From assembly GCF_043641665.1 (NCBI RefSeq), contig NC_092192.1, forward strand, positions 17,944,658 through 18,008,657: 64,000 nucleotides of DNA, given 5' to 3'. Positions within the stretch are counted from its first letter, which is position 1, and each line of letters starts with the position of its first letter. The notes under the pieces were generated by a model. It had not been told where the DNA came from and searched no databases. It saw nothing but the letters and a program-made list of their open reading frames with translations. This document shows, piece after piece, positions 22,881 to 35,904 of this stretch. Both the position numbers and the translations under genes were made by a program. This stretch comes from Enoplosus armatus. Taxonomy: Eukaryota; Chordata; Actinopteri; Centrarchiformes; Enoplosidae.

Positions 22881-23696
22881 AAGGAGCGGTGATACCATTA
22901 GAGGGCTAGAAGCAGAAGAAACTAACTATCTGTTTCTCTTCACCTTTAGCAGGCCATCAATGCAGAGGTCATTTCAATCACACCAGTCTTAATTGCATCT
23001 CGTGGTGAATCCCAAAGAGTCCTCTGCAGCATGGTAGATAGCTGAGCTGAGAGTTCCACATTTCACTGCTACCCTTCATAAGAGAGTACTCTTTGATGTT
23101 GTAGAGCTCCGCTGCAAGACAGCCTTTGAACCAGTGGGAAACTGCAGTGGATTAATGGATATTGCAGTCAAGTCTGTTGCTGGGGGCTTGCTTGTGCTAT
23201 TGTGAGCAGACCATGCAGATCTTTGTTATTATCAACTTACCACAAGCCATGCCCTGCATATGGCCCAGTCGGAGCAACACCATGGGCTCTTATGTTTGTT
23301 TTTCAGATGTAAAAGACGGGTTGTCATGAAAAGGCCATGCTCAGGGCAATGGTGAAAAGGAAGACATTGTTATCTATGTTTCAGACGCAATGACAGTGTG
23401 TATTGCCTGTCCATGTGGGCACTATAGTTGCAACAAGGACTGTGTGTTACTAGATGATGTCCCTCGCTTGACAGGATCAGATCATCAGCTGTTCTAGACA
23501 CAATCTAGCTCCTCTTTACCGTCATGCAGGTTGGGCCCATTGATTTTGCTGCTGTGTTTTGGAAAACTGAAAATCTAACACTGACTTTGCATGAAAAACA
23601 CACAGACACAGAAGATGCATGAATGTTCAAACACAAGTCGGCTGGCATATGATAATTTCTTACCTGCTGTGATATGAAGACACGCACACATGCACT

Positions 23697-23731
<35 letters not shown>
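23697..23731. repeat. (CA)n microsatellite
   Basis: About 17 CA units, preceded by GCACACATGCACTGA. Confidence 0.92.
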
Positions 23732-23732
<1 letters not shown>

Positions 23733-24197
23733 CAGACAGTGGTAAAAATAGTTTCCTGTTTGCTCTGTCAGATCCACCTAGCAGGTCACTGAGCAAGCAC
23801 TGTCCCACCTGTGAAGCCCAATTAAATGACATGCATGAGCAAACCTAATAATTGCCGCTACAAATGAGGAACGCAAAGCCTGAAATGTTAAGTGGCAAAT
23901 CTCAGGGAGAAACATTATATTTATTTGGGTTCGTGTCGCTATGGGGTTTTCTTATTGGGTCTTAAGCCTGCATGGTTTGAGATTAGTTAGAAATATTTTT
24001 GATCACAAAATAAGTGCCAGGTTTTATTTAGTTCGAAATGTCTGTCAGCGCTCACCATCCATGCGGCACTGTGAGCGCTGCACTCTAAGTTTGAATTAGT
24101 GGTCAGAGCAGGCTGTTTATCTCACGTGAGCCAACTTTAAATCCGGCTTTAGGTGCATTGAGGTACATGCCAGGGCACAAATTGAACTTGACTGTCT

Positions 24198-24238
24198 GTG
24201 TGAGTGTGAGTGTGAGTGTGTGTGTGTGTGTGTGTGTT
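24198..24238. repeat. (GT)n microsatellite with GTGAGT steps
   Basis: Three GTGAGT-type steps pass into about 12 GT units. Confidence 0.9.
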
Positions 24239-25129
24239 TGGTAGGGGGCCTGTGCCAGTCATGTAATTTAAGTTGAACTAAGCAAATACAGTATGGATGA
24301 ACCAGTCCTGGGTCTGCAGAGGAGCCAAGCCAAAGCCAAAAAAACACTCAGAAGAAGAAGTTTCATCAAACAAGTGATTGATTGTTGTTGTCATCTTCAT
24401 GTGCTGTTTTTCTTGTAATGTAAGGAAGTTAGTTTCAAAATTTAGACAATGACATACTCTACCGTTTGCTCACAGAGAGCATCCCAGCATGCATTGGGCA
24501 AGTTGGCAGTCCATCACAAGGGTAACAGATTAACACGATCGCAGTCACATTCTCACCTCTGAGGAAATCGCACCTTCATGCTGTGAGGCAACAGAACAAG
24601 TCACTGACCCACCATGATGTTTTAAATGGTTTAAAATGCAGCTTAATTAACACTGTGCTGTGCAGCCAGTGCTTTCGCTACAAATCTTCCCTTCATTAGG
24701 ATTTTTCCTCCAATCATTCTGAATTAACCACACATTATATATTGTGTTTGTTAGGCTGAAATGTGACATTGAATTTGAGATCACGCAGTGAACTGGTATA
24801 TGGTGTCTGATACTCATGACCCCGGTAATCAGCCTTTGGATTTGCATCCATGCCACCACAGGCTAGGTGCCTTTCAGCCAAAACTGCGGTTTAATCCACC
24901 AACTCTGTCCTCTCAGTTCCAGTGGAGGACGGCCAAATCCTTGTTTACCCCTAACCCTCATCTGTCACCACATTAAGCCTGTCTCTCAACAGAAGCCCCG
25001 ACGCTGCCTGCAATTAAAATATTAATATGATACCTTTTACTCTCAACATTAGATGCACAGCAATATCCCCACAGATGCTTCTCTCTCACGCTGACACAAG
25101 TGGATGTGTGGTGCAGATGGGCTGGTGTG

Positions 25130-25133
<4 letters not shown>

Positions 25134-25181
<48 letters not shown>
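25134..25181. repeat. (CA)n microsatellite
   Basis: About 24 perfect CA units, the longest pure CA run seen here. Confidence 0.93.
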
Positions 25182-25183
<2 letters not shown>

Positions 25184-25439
25184 CAGACCGAGTGGATATT
25201 CATGTCAGCTTATCAGATGAGACCAAAGCGTGGATGTGAGTTGTCTCCCCCTGATTGTCTCTCATTGACTCTTGAATTGTTTGTGTGTACTCCTGCATGT
25301 TGTTTAACATTTTATTTTAAGGTGAGCATTATTTACATATCAATCAACATAATCAGCAGAGCAATTTCCACACATAATACATAGAGGACTCAAAGAGGGC
25401 AATGGAACAAATTTAAACAAGACTCTGAAAGACTGAACT

Positions 25440-25760
25440 GTGACACAGCAGTGCTTTGAGCTAAATGCTAATGCTAGCATGGCAACACGCTTACAATGCT
25501 ACTGTAAAATGCTGATGTTTAGCAGGTCTAATGTTTATCATGTTCACCATCTTGGTTTAGCATTTTAGTGTTGCTAACATTTGCTATTTAACACTAAACA
25601 CAAAGTGCAGCTGAGGCTGATGGGAATTAGTTTTTCAGATATAAGGTCGTACAGAAAAGTAGAAGTTTTGGACAAATAGATGTCTGACCTGATGATGGTG
25701 CTAGAGGTAAAATGAAGGAATCACCAAAGTTATTACAATTAATCCAACAAGTTATTTAAA
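25440..25760 (-). repeat. Dispersed repeat, GGTCCCCAGAGGATGA family, right-hand part inverted
   Basis: GAGCTAAATGCTAATGCTAG, TGCTGATGTTTAGCAGGTCT and ACTAAACACAAAGTGCAGCT are the reverse complement of the GCTAGCAT/TTAGCATTTAGC end of the family. ACTAAACACAAAGT.CAG(C/T)TGAGGCTGATGGGAATTA is shared with 62185-62219. It continues into GACCTGATGATGGTGCTAGA. Confidence 0.7.
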
Positions 25761-26088
25761 TTAAATGAAAAAACATACTTTTTGTCTGTGCTTAAACTCC
25801 CAAACTCTTACAAATGTTAAAAATCATCATGATCATGGTTTGTTACTTTGTTAAATTTGGGGAAACATCGTGTATTGGGTTAAATTACTACTTGGTTAAG
25901 GATATAGGACCTTTGTCATGGTTACAATAATAAACACCTAGTTAAGGTTCAGGAACGATGATGGTATAAAAACACTGCTGACTGTCATTTGGAAATGAGA
26001 GTTGTTGAATAGTTTTCACTGGTTCAAGTAATGAGGATTCATTGTCTGGGAACCAGGATTGTCTGTACAAACTTTACATGCAATCTGT

Positions 26089-26280
26089 TTGGTAGATGAT
26101 GAGATATTTCACTTAACAGGTGAAATCTTTGATAGTGGATCACCATTCATTCTTGGGGCACCAGGCATATCTGTAGTACATATTATGGCAAACCATCCAA
26201 TAGTTGTCAAGACATCTCACTAAAAAACCAAAATGTCAGCCTCATTGTGGCGCTAGAGGAAAAGTCAGTGGAGTTTTCCA
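26089..26280 (-). repeat. Dispersed repeat, GGTCCCCAGAGGATGA family, fragment inverted
   Basis: CAAACCATCCAATAGTTGTCAAGACATCTC and TGTGGCGCTAGAGGAAAAGTCA reverse-complement the CTCAACAACTATTGGATGG and TGACTTTTC...CTAATGCCAC steps of the 19676 copy. Confidence 0.6.
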
Positions 26281-28539
26281 TACCGCTATACAAACACACA
26301 GTGGCATTGAAACTTTGAATCCATAACCCTCCTTGCCATTTCAATGGGTCTAATGTTGCTAATGCTGACTCTAAAAAATCAATGGACACAACTATTGATA
26401 TGACAACTGAAATCCCCCTCTGAGATTTCTCCTCAGTGATTCTTCTTCTTCATTTAGCCTCAGCAGCACATTAAATACGTGGCATCATATCTCTTGCAAA
26501 GTTAAAACTGATACCTCAAAACTCTAAGTATTAGCACGGGAAGCTGTTTGTCACTGCTATCTGTGGAGTAGAAGCTTTCATTTGAGGAACAGCACATGTT
26601 GTAGAGCTTGCTTTAAAATTGAGCAGTAAAACTTTACATCCTGGTGATATGGGGGTTTAATAGCCCACTGAATCTGCCTCTAAAGTAGACCTCGTAAGCT
26701 TTTGGCAATTGAGATGAATCTCAAACCGCAAATTGCTGCAAAGAGGAGCCATAGAAACGCATTACTCTCAAGACTAGGGGTACAGTAGACTACATACCTA
26801 AAGAGAGGAAATCCAATGGCCAGTTAATTAAAACCTGGTTTGTGTCTTACAAATAAATGTAAACATCTAATGCCATAACATGCTCTCAGATATGCCATTT
26901 TGTAACGTCCCTTTTTAACTACGTTTTTTATTATTCACATGTAGCACGACTTTGCTTTTATTGGATCAAGTGGGAACACTCTGGTCTGAGAGGGCTTCCT
27001 CGCCTAATTACTGCCCTTGTTTTCGGACTGCAGCCCATCTAGTGCGTCATGGCTTAAGGAATAATTTGTCACACCCCACTAGGAGTCTGTTTTCTTCTCC
27101 CCCAAGCTCTCTGTCTCTTTCTTTCTCTCTCCGTCTGTCTGTGCGTCATCCACTCAGTGTGTGTCTCTCATTTTCCTTTCTCTTTGTGTTGTGGTAGTGT
27201 TGATATTCAAGTCAAAGATGCCACTCATTTAGAGTTAATGAACATTTCAAATTCCCCAATCAGTTCATCTTTCCACAGAAAATGTCCATTCTCCAGATCA
27301 GAATTTGCAGCAGTGCTCACAAAGGGGGTCTACGTTTGTCTATTTCTGGTTGTGCACTTCAGTTAATAATGTAGTGGGGAAAAAATGTTGTCCCATAGAC
27401 TGTGATAGTCTCCTGCTAGAGCTGCTCAAATAGGAATAATACAGAGAAGGGAGCAGAAAGTAGGAAGAAGCAGGACAGAGGAGGAGAGATGACGCAAGCA
27501 GAGGAGAGTGAAAGTTGATAGAGAATGAAAATCTGATTTTAACTGAACTTATTACCCCTTTGACTCTTAATCCATCGACTAAATCAACTTCTGAGTGAGA
27601 GATATGCGTGTTTCGCAGATGAATGCAGACTTTGCATTAAAATCATTTCAAGGGTAGTTCGTTCATTTGTCCATTTGTCTGTCTTCCACATTATCATTTA
27701 GTTTTCATTAGTTGATGAAAAATGGAATCCATATCTTGTTATCAAAGGTTGTTTTTTATTTAGTTAAAGTCTCAAAAGGTTGTCAACCAATATTTAACAC
27801 TGAAAATGAACACTGCTTTAAAAGAACTAGATGATTGAATGAATAAATAATCTATGGTGCAGAACATTTGTCTTTATACTAACTGCTTACAGTGTGTCAG
27901 CAGTAACCAAACATTTCTACCAATACACACACAGTAATGATAAGAACAAGGCAGAAATGAAAAGGACAATCACACACAAAGTTAGAGAGAGACAAAACAT
28001 GTAAATCAACCATTCATTGACCACTGTAATCTGCCCCTTAAACCCCAGCAGCTCTCTCTTTTCATTTTCTCCCCAGGAACTATTAATACTCTCTCTGTGT
28101 TAATGGAGATTAATGGGTACGGGCAACAAACAGACATGGTGGAGCAACAGAAATGCAGCGCACTGTGAGCGGGGAGAAACAAGGACGGACTGAAAGATGG
28201 ATAGATTTCATTAGGCGGGGAAAAGGAAACACTTAAGTTTCTGAGGTGAAAAACACCTTCATACGTCTATAAAAGGCCCTCCCGCCTCAGAGCAAGTTGT
28301 TCTCCAAATAATTACAGTTTATTGTGCCTAGTGTTAGAGGGTGATGGTCACGTGGCGGAGTGTAGAACAGTAAACAAGAGGATAACAAAAAGTGTCTTTG
28401 TTCGACATGAAATTAGAGACAAAGAACAGAAGTAGCCAAAAGGTGAAGCATTTCCTGGAGTTGCATTGTTCACAGTTAACAAAAGCGGGTTGTTTTGAAG
28501 CTGTTGAAGCGTCTAAGACAGTGTCAAATGGCTGAGATG
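26281..28539. other. Intergenic, no gene recognised
   Basis: Includes a CT-rich stretch (27090-27190) and a purine-rich stretch (27430-27510). The 26950-27060 block is repeat-free but shows no protein homology. Confidence 0.55.
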
Positions 28540-28910
28540 CTATATGCGGCTCTCCTGCAGGCTCGTCAACGTCAGGCCGGTGGAAACGGCGTTTGAGTGA
28601 CGGGGGCCCAGGATGCTGTGCTCGCCGGGCACAGCTTTGGGGACACAGGAGAGGACGGGGCTGTGCTTATATAACTTGAGCTGTGGAAGATCGGGGCATC
28701 CGAGCCCGAGTCCACGCCACAGCCAGGGGAGGAGAGAGACAGACAGGGTTTTGTGCGGGTGGGGGATGGGTGGTGGTAGTTGAGGGGGTACAGCAGAGAA
28801 CATTCCAGGAAACTCAGAGGCATAATCTCCTTATCCGTGGCAGATTGGTCCAATGTGTGATGTGCAAGCACGTGCATGTGTGTGCACGTGCGTGCATCCA
28901 TGTGTGAACT
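28540..28910 (+). promoter_or_regulatory. Orphan GC-rich patch with TATA element (possible promoter or exon of an unknown transcript)
   Basis: Markedly more GC- and CpG-rich than its surroundings (28555-28750). Contains TATATAA at 28668-28674 in a GC-rich setting, a CTGTGC/GCACAG small palindrome (28616-28634) and two E-boxes CACGTG at 28869-28874 and 28885-28890. Translations on both strands match nothing I know. It may be a promoter of a non-coding RNA, an enhancer, or chance. Confidence 0.3.
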
Positions 28911-29240
28911 GTATGTTTGTTTGTCCTCCTTCACATCACTCCGGCTCCTCCTCTCCTCCGTCCTTCACTCACTTTCTTTTCTTCCGTGCATTTGACCCTA
29001 ACCTTCTGCGCCCTTCCCATACACACTCTCTCCATTTCATCACACACGCCGGATCAAGATCCGCTCATCTGCTTTTCGTCCTCATTAGTGCCTCTTTTCC
29101 TCTGTGTCGGTTTGTTCTTTCCCCCCGCCATCACAAGATGAAAGTGACCCAGTGTAGGAGGCAGAACGAAAGGGAGGTTTCTCACTGAGACTGCTGGTGT
29201 TCCTCTGCCCCCGGCCATGGTGGGGATTCGTGTGAGAAGC

Positions 29241-29287
29241 GGGGGGTGGGGGTGGCGGAAGGGCGAGAGGGGAGGGGGGTGGGGTGC
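29241..29287 (+). other. G-quadruplex-prone tract
   Basis: GGGGGG, GGGGG, GGG, GGGG, GGGGGG and GGGG runs separated by 1-8 bases on the plus strand. Confidence 0.6.
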
Positions 29288-29580
29288 TGTGGACCAGATT
29301 CTGCTGATTGTAGGAAATTATATCCTCTAATTTCACCTGCAACTCCAGGAGACAAAGGCCTTAGGGAGAGAATAGGATAAGGAAGTAGGGAGGGATGAAA
29401 GAGGGAGAGAAGATGGACATAGGGGGCAGGAGAGAGGATGTAACACTAGAACCAGATTTGGTCTGAAGCCAGTCAGGGAAGACAGAGAAAGAGGACAGAA
29501 AGAAGAGAGGCAGCCTCTGAGAAGAAAAGTGGTTCTGCAAAACCAAACCATGTCCTTAAGGATCACCCATCCAGCTTTAG

Positions 29581-29601
29581 CACACACACACACACATCCA
29601 T

Positions 29602-29643
<42 letters not shown>
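29581..29643. repeat. (CA)n microsatellite, interrupted
   Basis: Eight CA units, TCCATG, then about 20 CA units. Confidence 0.92.
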
Positions 29644-29644
<1 letters not shown>

Positions 29645-30282
29645 ACTTTTACCCACCTATACCCCCACTTTTCATCTCAACACCTTACTAAAGCACCATT
29701 TGCCTTGCTGGTCCCCGTGTATCCTCCCATCTTCCTCTTCGATCCTGGTTTCCCTCTCCTCCTTGATAGTCTTACTCACAGACCGTGACTATCTCCCACT
29801 GACAGAGCCGCTACAGGATTAGAGGAAGATGGAGAGCGTGGAGCGCAGTCAGCCAGCACCTCCTGCTGCACATGAAACGCAACTGACTCACAGGTCTGCT
29901 GCATCCTTGAAAAACACAGCAAGGGCATCTCTTGATTCAGACACCGGCTCATTCTTTCATTCAGCTATGTTTTTTATACTGCGGAAAAATACATTCAGTA
30001 CATGGAGAGTTCAGACTGAATCAATGTGGAAAAGTTGATACAAAGAAGATGAACATCTTCATTACTGTCCACTATTCACTGCACATAACAAACTGTATGA
30101 TAAACCTCACAATATTATTCTGTATCAGGAAATACTCACATCTGACCGGTGAGTCCTGAAGGTGACGCAGGTTGACTTGTGAATTATCTACTCTTAGTAA
30201 GATCATTTCCAATGCAAGCAACATTGTTTCTGAAGACGTCAACATCTCAAAGCTGTTGACCAAAGTGAGCAATGAGACGTAG
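29644..30282. other. Intergenic, no gene recognised
   Basis: CT-rich at first (to 29780), then ordinary sequence; no homology seen. Confidence 0.5.
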
Positions 30283-30580
30283 AACTGAAACGATTAGTCG
30301 ATTAAACAATTAGTTGTTAAAATGAATTGCCAACTATTTTCCTAATCGGTTTACTGTTCAAGTTACTTTTCGAGCAAAAATGCCGAACATTTGCTGGCAC
30401 CAGCTTTTTAAATCCGAGGATTTGCTTCTTTTCTCTTCCATATTTTAGCAAATTGAATCTCGTTAGGTTTGGACTGTTGGTCGCACAAAATGAGCCATTA
30501 AATTATATAACCTTGAGCTCCTTCTGTGAACTTTTTTTTAATAGGCAAAATGATTAATTGGTAATAATTGTTGATTGCAG
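30283..30580 (+). repeat. ATTAGTCGATTAATCG-type dispersed repeat (best copy)
   Basis: Begins AACTGAAACGATTAGTCGAT, then AACTATTTTCCTAATCGG, GAGCAAAAATGCCGAACATT and TTTGGACTGTTGGTCGCACA, ending GATTAATTGGTAATAATTGT. It is nearly self-complementary at its ends. Fragments occur at 89-165 (inverted) and 15985-16237. Confidence 0.72.
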
Positions 30581-32009
30581 TCTTTTTGTTACAAAAGACA
30601 AATAAAGGACAAATGGGGACCGTAACATAACACCACTTATTCCCTTCAATGAGGAAATACAGAATTAACTGAAGGAAAGCACAATATTTAATTCAAACGT
30701 GCCCTCTACTTTACTAAATCAATGGATGACCCACATGCCCCGCTTCCCATCTGTTATACTAATACAACTGTTAAATATAACACATTGCTCTGCCCAGAAC
30801 ATCATATAGTAACGTAATTTCAGTATCCGTATTTAATCCAGTGGGAATGGATTTCAACTGATTGAAAAGGTCTTTGGCAAATTTGGGTACAATGAAGAAA
30901 CTGGGACACGGCGGTACATGCAGTACGCTCTGCATTTCACAATTCTGATTCCAACAGCAGCCTCACGTCGAGCTCCTCGAAACGAGACAGACAGTGTTTT
31001 TTCATCCAAAAACTGAGACAGCGGAGTCTTCTCTGCAATATTTATCACTCTCTGAGATCCTACAAATGATCCCACCACCGGAGCTCTCTTGCCTGTTGAA
31101 CTTTTCATGTGGCATGTGCTGTACGTCAAGCGTGAAAACACACTGACACAAATAGTCAAACATTTACTATTGCTGCTTCTTTTTTATTGCGGTGTCCTTG
31201 TTGGACCTCTGTTATTAGTCGGGAGTCTGTGGGAGTGAACAGTGTGAGCCAGTGCTAAGTAATTCAGAGAGGGGAGAGTATTTGGGGGGAGACAGAGAAT
31301 GAGAAGCTAAACGACAGAGAGTGAGCTTGGCAAAGCTACAGCGTTTCACTGCAGAGGTTTTAAATCCTTTAACATGATTTCCCTCATCCTATTAAAGACA
31401 TACTGTAGCTATGGATAGGGAGACTGTAAAGTGTTACGCACAGGAGGGAGGGGGGCTGAGTGAGAAGGAGAGAAAGAGGAAGCGAGAGGGAGAGAGATTA
31501 AATGGGTGTTAAATATAGGGAACAAATCATAATTCCAGTCCCATTTCTATCTGCAATCAGGCTTCTAAATGTTCTCTCTATCATCTCTTGTAGATTGGGC
31601 TAGATGACCTTTCAATATTTGCTCCCCTCGAATGTCATTTCTTATTCTTCACATCTCCCTTTGCTTAGAGTTTAGACACGTCAAAATGTGTCTTTTGCAT
31701 CTTTTGAAAGGCACCAGTGGTGTATTTCTTCACTGCAAACCACCAACAAAAAGAAACAGTAGCACTGGTGGATAGAGCAACCTCTGCAGTGGTCTATATT
31801 AGCACATGTATGTGGATGACAACATATTGACACTGGTATTACTTTGGATAAGAATGGCATACTGGCACAAAATAGCTGAGAGTAGTGTCAAAGTCACCGG
31901 GAGAAATTCATGCTTTTGGTGCATGGCCACCTGTTTCCAGCTATCAGAATATTTTGGACTGGCATATTTATTTTAGCAGTAATTTTTGCTAAAGTGGCTT
32001 TAATCGTTA
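30581..32009. other. Intergenic, no gene recognised
   Basis: Contains a purine-rich stretch (31440-31500). Open frame 30854-31159 (minus) shows no recognisable domain. Confidence 0.55.
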
Positions 32010-32330
32010 ATTAAATAATAACAACGCATCAAATGACAATGTGAAAGGCGTCGCTCATAGTGACCGCAACCAAATCTGCAGCTCCCCTCAGCTTTATGGA
32101 GCTTTATAGCAGGTTTCAGCTCATTGTTTAGTTGTGCAGCCCACAACTCTCACCCCTCTCACAATGTAGTTTTCAGCAGTTTAGGCAGCTGTTTAAGCAA
32201 AAAAGCTCTAAAAACCCACTGTGGACTACCAGCTCAGCACCAAACGGCAGACAGACAAAGTTAGCGACTAGCTGGTGAACACAGTGGGGCATTTAGCCCC
32301 TGAAGAGCCAGAGATTCAGTGATAGGCTAA
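32010..32330. repeat. Dispersed repeat (partner of 17162 and 21845 copies)
   Basis: The left half is the reverse complement of 17162-17345 and the right half carries GACAAAGTTAGCGACTAGCT as at 21865. It links those two fragments into one family. Confidence 0.65.
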
Positions 32331-35300
32331 CGTTAGCTCTACATGTATAGACTGACATACAGACAGACCTGTTTTAAAATGACAATCAGCAGGGGACTGG
32401 AAAATTGATTAATAACAGAGCTTTTTTGTTTGTTTATGTTCAGTTCTCTTTGAAAATAGTGGTCTTGGCTGAGGGAATTCAATGTGTGTGTTATGGAGTT
32501 GTTTGCGTCTCCTCTATCCGTTAGTTTCCTTGGAACACTGTGTCATGCACTATTGCCTGCCTAACCAACAAATGATCTTTGCGTTAGCCACATTATATTC
32601 ATAATACTGGCCAACATTCGTGGTTACCTTAAATGATGAAAATCAGCTGGATACAGGGTCAGTCATTAGCTGTTGGTTATAGAAAACCAAACACAAAAAG
32701 GGAAAGAGGACAGCTAATGAGAGAGCAATGTCAGACTGAATGATGGATTGGCAACAAAATAGACATTCAGTCAAAACATAAGATACTTTTTATGCTCTAA
32801 TGAAGTGATTACACATCTACTCAGAGCAGGACACAGAAACGGTAGGAAGTGAGGCAGAAAAAAAATCCCTGGCTTCAACCTTCTCTCAGTTGCCTCTGAA
32901 TCCCACAACCACACACAACACAAAGCACTGAAGTCGTTCACTGACCCCTCTGACTCAGGCGCTTCATAATATTCTCTCTGTGTCCTTATGAGAGCTGTCA
33001 GGATGAGGACCTCGCCTTCATCGCGGTGTCTTTCCTGAGGCGGTGCAGCTGTTGAGTTGATGGAAGTGGGCTCTACAAATTCAAGGACTCATTAAATCGG
33101 TATTTTGTGTCATCCAGTTCTATAATTTTGTTAACTGATCTTAGCTTGTTGTTTTGAGTTTAACAACTTTTCCTTTTTATAAACCTAATAAAATATCTTA
33201 CCAGCGCCTCATAATTTCTGGAGTCACACTACCAGCTTCTCTTCACCGATTAATCATCTGCAGGCATGGTAAAAAAAAAAAAAAATCAGATAAAGGTATT
33301 TACAAATAATTGAATAATTGATTGGTTTAAATATTTTTAACTAGTATGAATTCAAGTATTCATAGATAAATATAAGATGTTTCTATTGATGATGTCTTTT
33401 TATCCCATGTTTAGTTGGTCACTGTCAAAATATCTGCAATACTGTAGACATTAGTCTCTCGTTTGCTTTAGCTCTCCTGCATTTTCAGCTGTACTTGTAG
33501 CTTAAAATCTAATTGTCTGAGGTTTGCTGGACACACAGATATCATCATGGCAGCTCATTTAAGAAGCTAAACCCAGGTGGTCAAGTAGTGAGAACGACTT
33601 TTTGTACAATTATGTACAATTTACAAGGCTGCAGACTTTGCAAAGATGTCTTGATCTCAACCTTAGGAAAGCATTACAACGACACTCTGTATTCCATTCA
33701 TACTTATGACCTTTAAAGTTTATAGTAACAGTTAAATCGTGTTCTCCTTAAATACTTTGCAGGGACTTCAGACAAATACAAAGCGCATACAAAACAATAA
33801 AAACAACATAAGTGCTGCTTTGAGTGCCTAGGGATGCAATATCCCCTTGTTTCCAGCAGAGGGAGCTGTTCTCCAACAACTGAACAGTGGAAATGCGTCA
33901 TCTCTTCATGAATGCGTCTCTGAACTGGATCCTGTGGCTTAGCTCAGTCTCTTGTGTGTTGCCTTGGTGCACAGATTTGTTACTCTCCATTGCAGCAGTG
34001 TCTCCTGATTGTCTATTAATGTCTGTATCTGTATTGATGTATGGGGTGCGAACCTGAAGTGCACAGTATCCAGTGCACGTATCCCGTCAACAGTTTGATT
34101 TAGCAGCCTTCAGCGCTGCACTTCATTGCATTTCCATGTCAGAGGCAGATTCATATGGTCCAATGTTCTTGCTCTTCTATGTTTTGAATTTTCTTCATTA
34201 TTTATTATTTCAGTCGAACTATGAGGATGATCAGTGTTCAAGTTCAAAGAAGTTCGTTGAATTCAAGGTAATATTAAGCTACAGTACCAACATTTGTTAG
34301 CATTTTAGTCTGAGTAGTAACATTTTACTGTATTATACCCTTCACTGCCTCTTATCCTCCTGGCAGTTACTTAGTAGTAACTGACACATCTTTAGAAATG
34401 TGGAAAGATTAGCAATACTGACCCTGGATAGAAAGTCGACTTTTGATGTAGTTTCATTGAATGCACATCAAAGTCATTCAAGCAGTCCTTTTGCCTCATC
34501 CATTCTTCCAATCATACACCGCCTCCCGCTACATTTCAACTCTTACAACCCAAGGGCACAGGAGCGGCATGCACAACCTTGATTTAGGAAACAATGAGCT
34601 TATATCACCCCGCTGAATGCAAGCCAAACGAGCCTACAATTTAATTCAGCAGAGCTAAGTTTCACTACTCTCCCATCAAGTCAGGTGATGATGAAAAGCT
34701 TGATCTTGTGATGCAATCCAGGCAAAAAACCAAAAGAAAACTCCCACTCCCACTCAGTTTCTGACAGAAGAACTCCGGGGCCCGTCTGGACAGATACTGC
34801 TTTGTTGTTTGCAGTTAATAATATTCAGTAAGCAGATGATTCTCTTGCAGCTGTTGGCGCTTTAATCTCCTCCCTAACATTTAACATGACACCTGAGATG
34901 TGCCCTCTGCACAAGGACTATTGAGAAATGGTTTCCCTCCATACTGACCCATAGTAAGAAGTTGTGTTGAACAGCCTTTGGCTGTTCTTTCTCTGTGTCA
35001 CAACAAGGCTTTTCTAGCTTTATATCATTACTGTCGGTTATTCATTGAAGTCAGTGCATGTTGGACACTGATGTGTTTTTTATTAGCTATCAATTTTCCA
35101 GCTTTGTAAATCGTGTCGAAAAGAAGACGTTTGACTTGTAGCTTGTCTCATGGATTTTTAAGATCTCAAGCTTGTTACAGTTACTCAGTTGATTGAGAGT
35201 ACATACTTATTTCAGAACATTTTCCAGAAAATATTTGTACTTTGTTCAACTATAGTCAGTAAAACAACAGCTATTCTTACCTGTCTTATCAAGGCATTGA

Positions 35301-35904
35301 TAATAGGCAATTTCCCTATTATGTTCGAATTATAGATAATTAGTGCCCTATTTTATTTCCCTTCAGTGATGATATGACATGACATCACTAAAATAGATGT
35401 AAAAGTACCAGGATTGATGAAACAGAAGCAATTTAAAATAATTTACCTTAAACTGGTGTCTCATAGTTTCACAAGATGGTGCCAATTAAGTAATTAAAGC
35501 TAAGATAAGGGGGGGGTATATTAAGTAATTAGTAAGTATATTTAAGAAATGCGTGGACAGTTTAAGCCACTCAACAGTGACGGGGCAAAATAAATCTTTC
35601 TGAGCATAGCTTGGAAACTGTAATTGAATTTAAGGATCTAGTACTAATTTTTGAAGAGCAAATGATACTCTTTGTATCATGTTTTTGTGCTCTTTATGTT
35701 GTAATAGCTAATTCAGGTAAATATATTGACTTGGTGTGTTGCACTACTGCACAATGTGTATTTACACTTCATTAACATTTTTAAGCTTTTGCATGTAATT
35801 GTATGTATGAAATTTGTTGTGAAACTGTTACAGGGTAGAGACAAATCGATGCTTTGTAGATCCAATCAATCTAATGGCTGTAATATTTAAAGTAGGCTCT
35901 GGTA
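32331..35904. other. Intergenic, no gene recognised
   Basis: Low-complexity A/T tracts (33268-33282 poly-A), and CCAGCAGAGGGAG at 33853-33865, a one-mismatch CTCF-like core. No gene or RNA signal seen. Confidence 0.5.

Larger units (their letters stand above)
22881..25433. other. Intergenic with CA/GT microsatellites, no gene recognised
   Basis: Microsatellites are listed separately. The rest is unique-looking sequence without coding homology. Confidence 0.55.
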
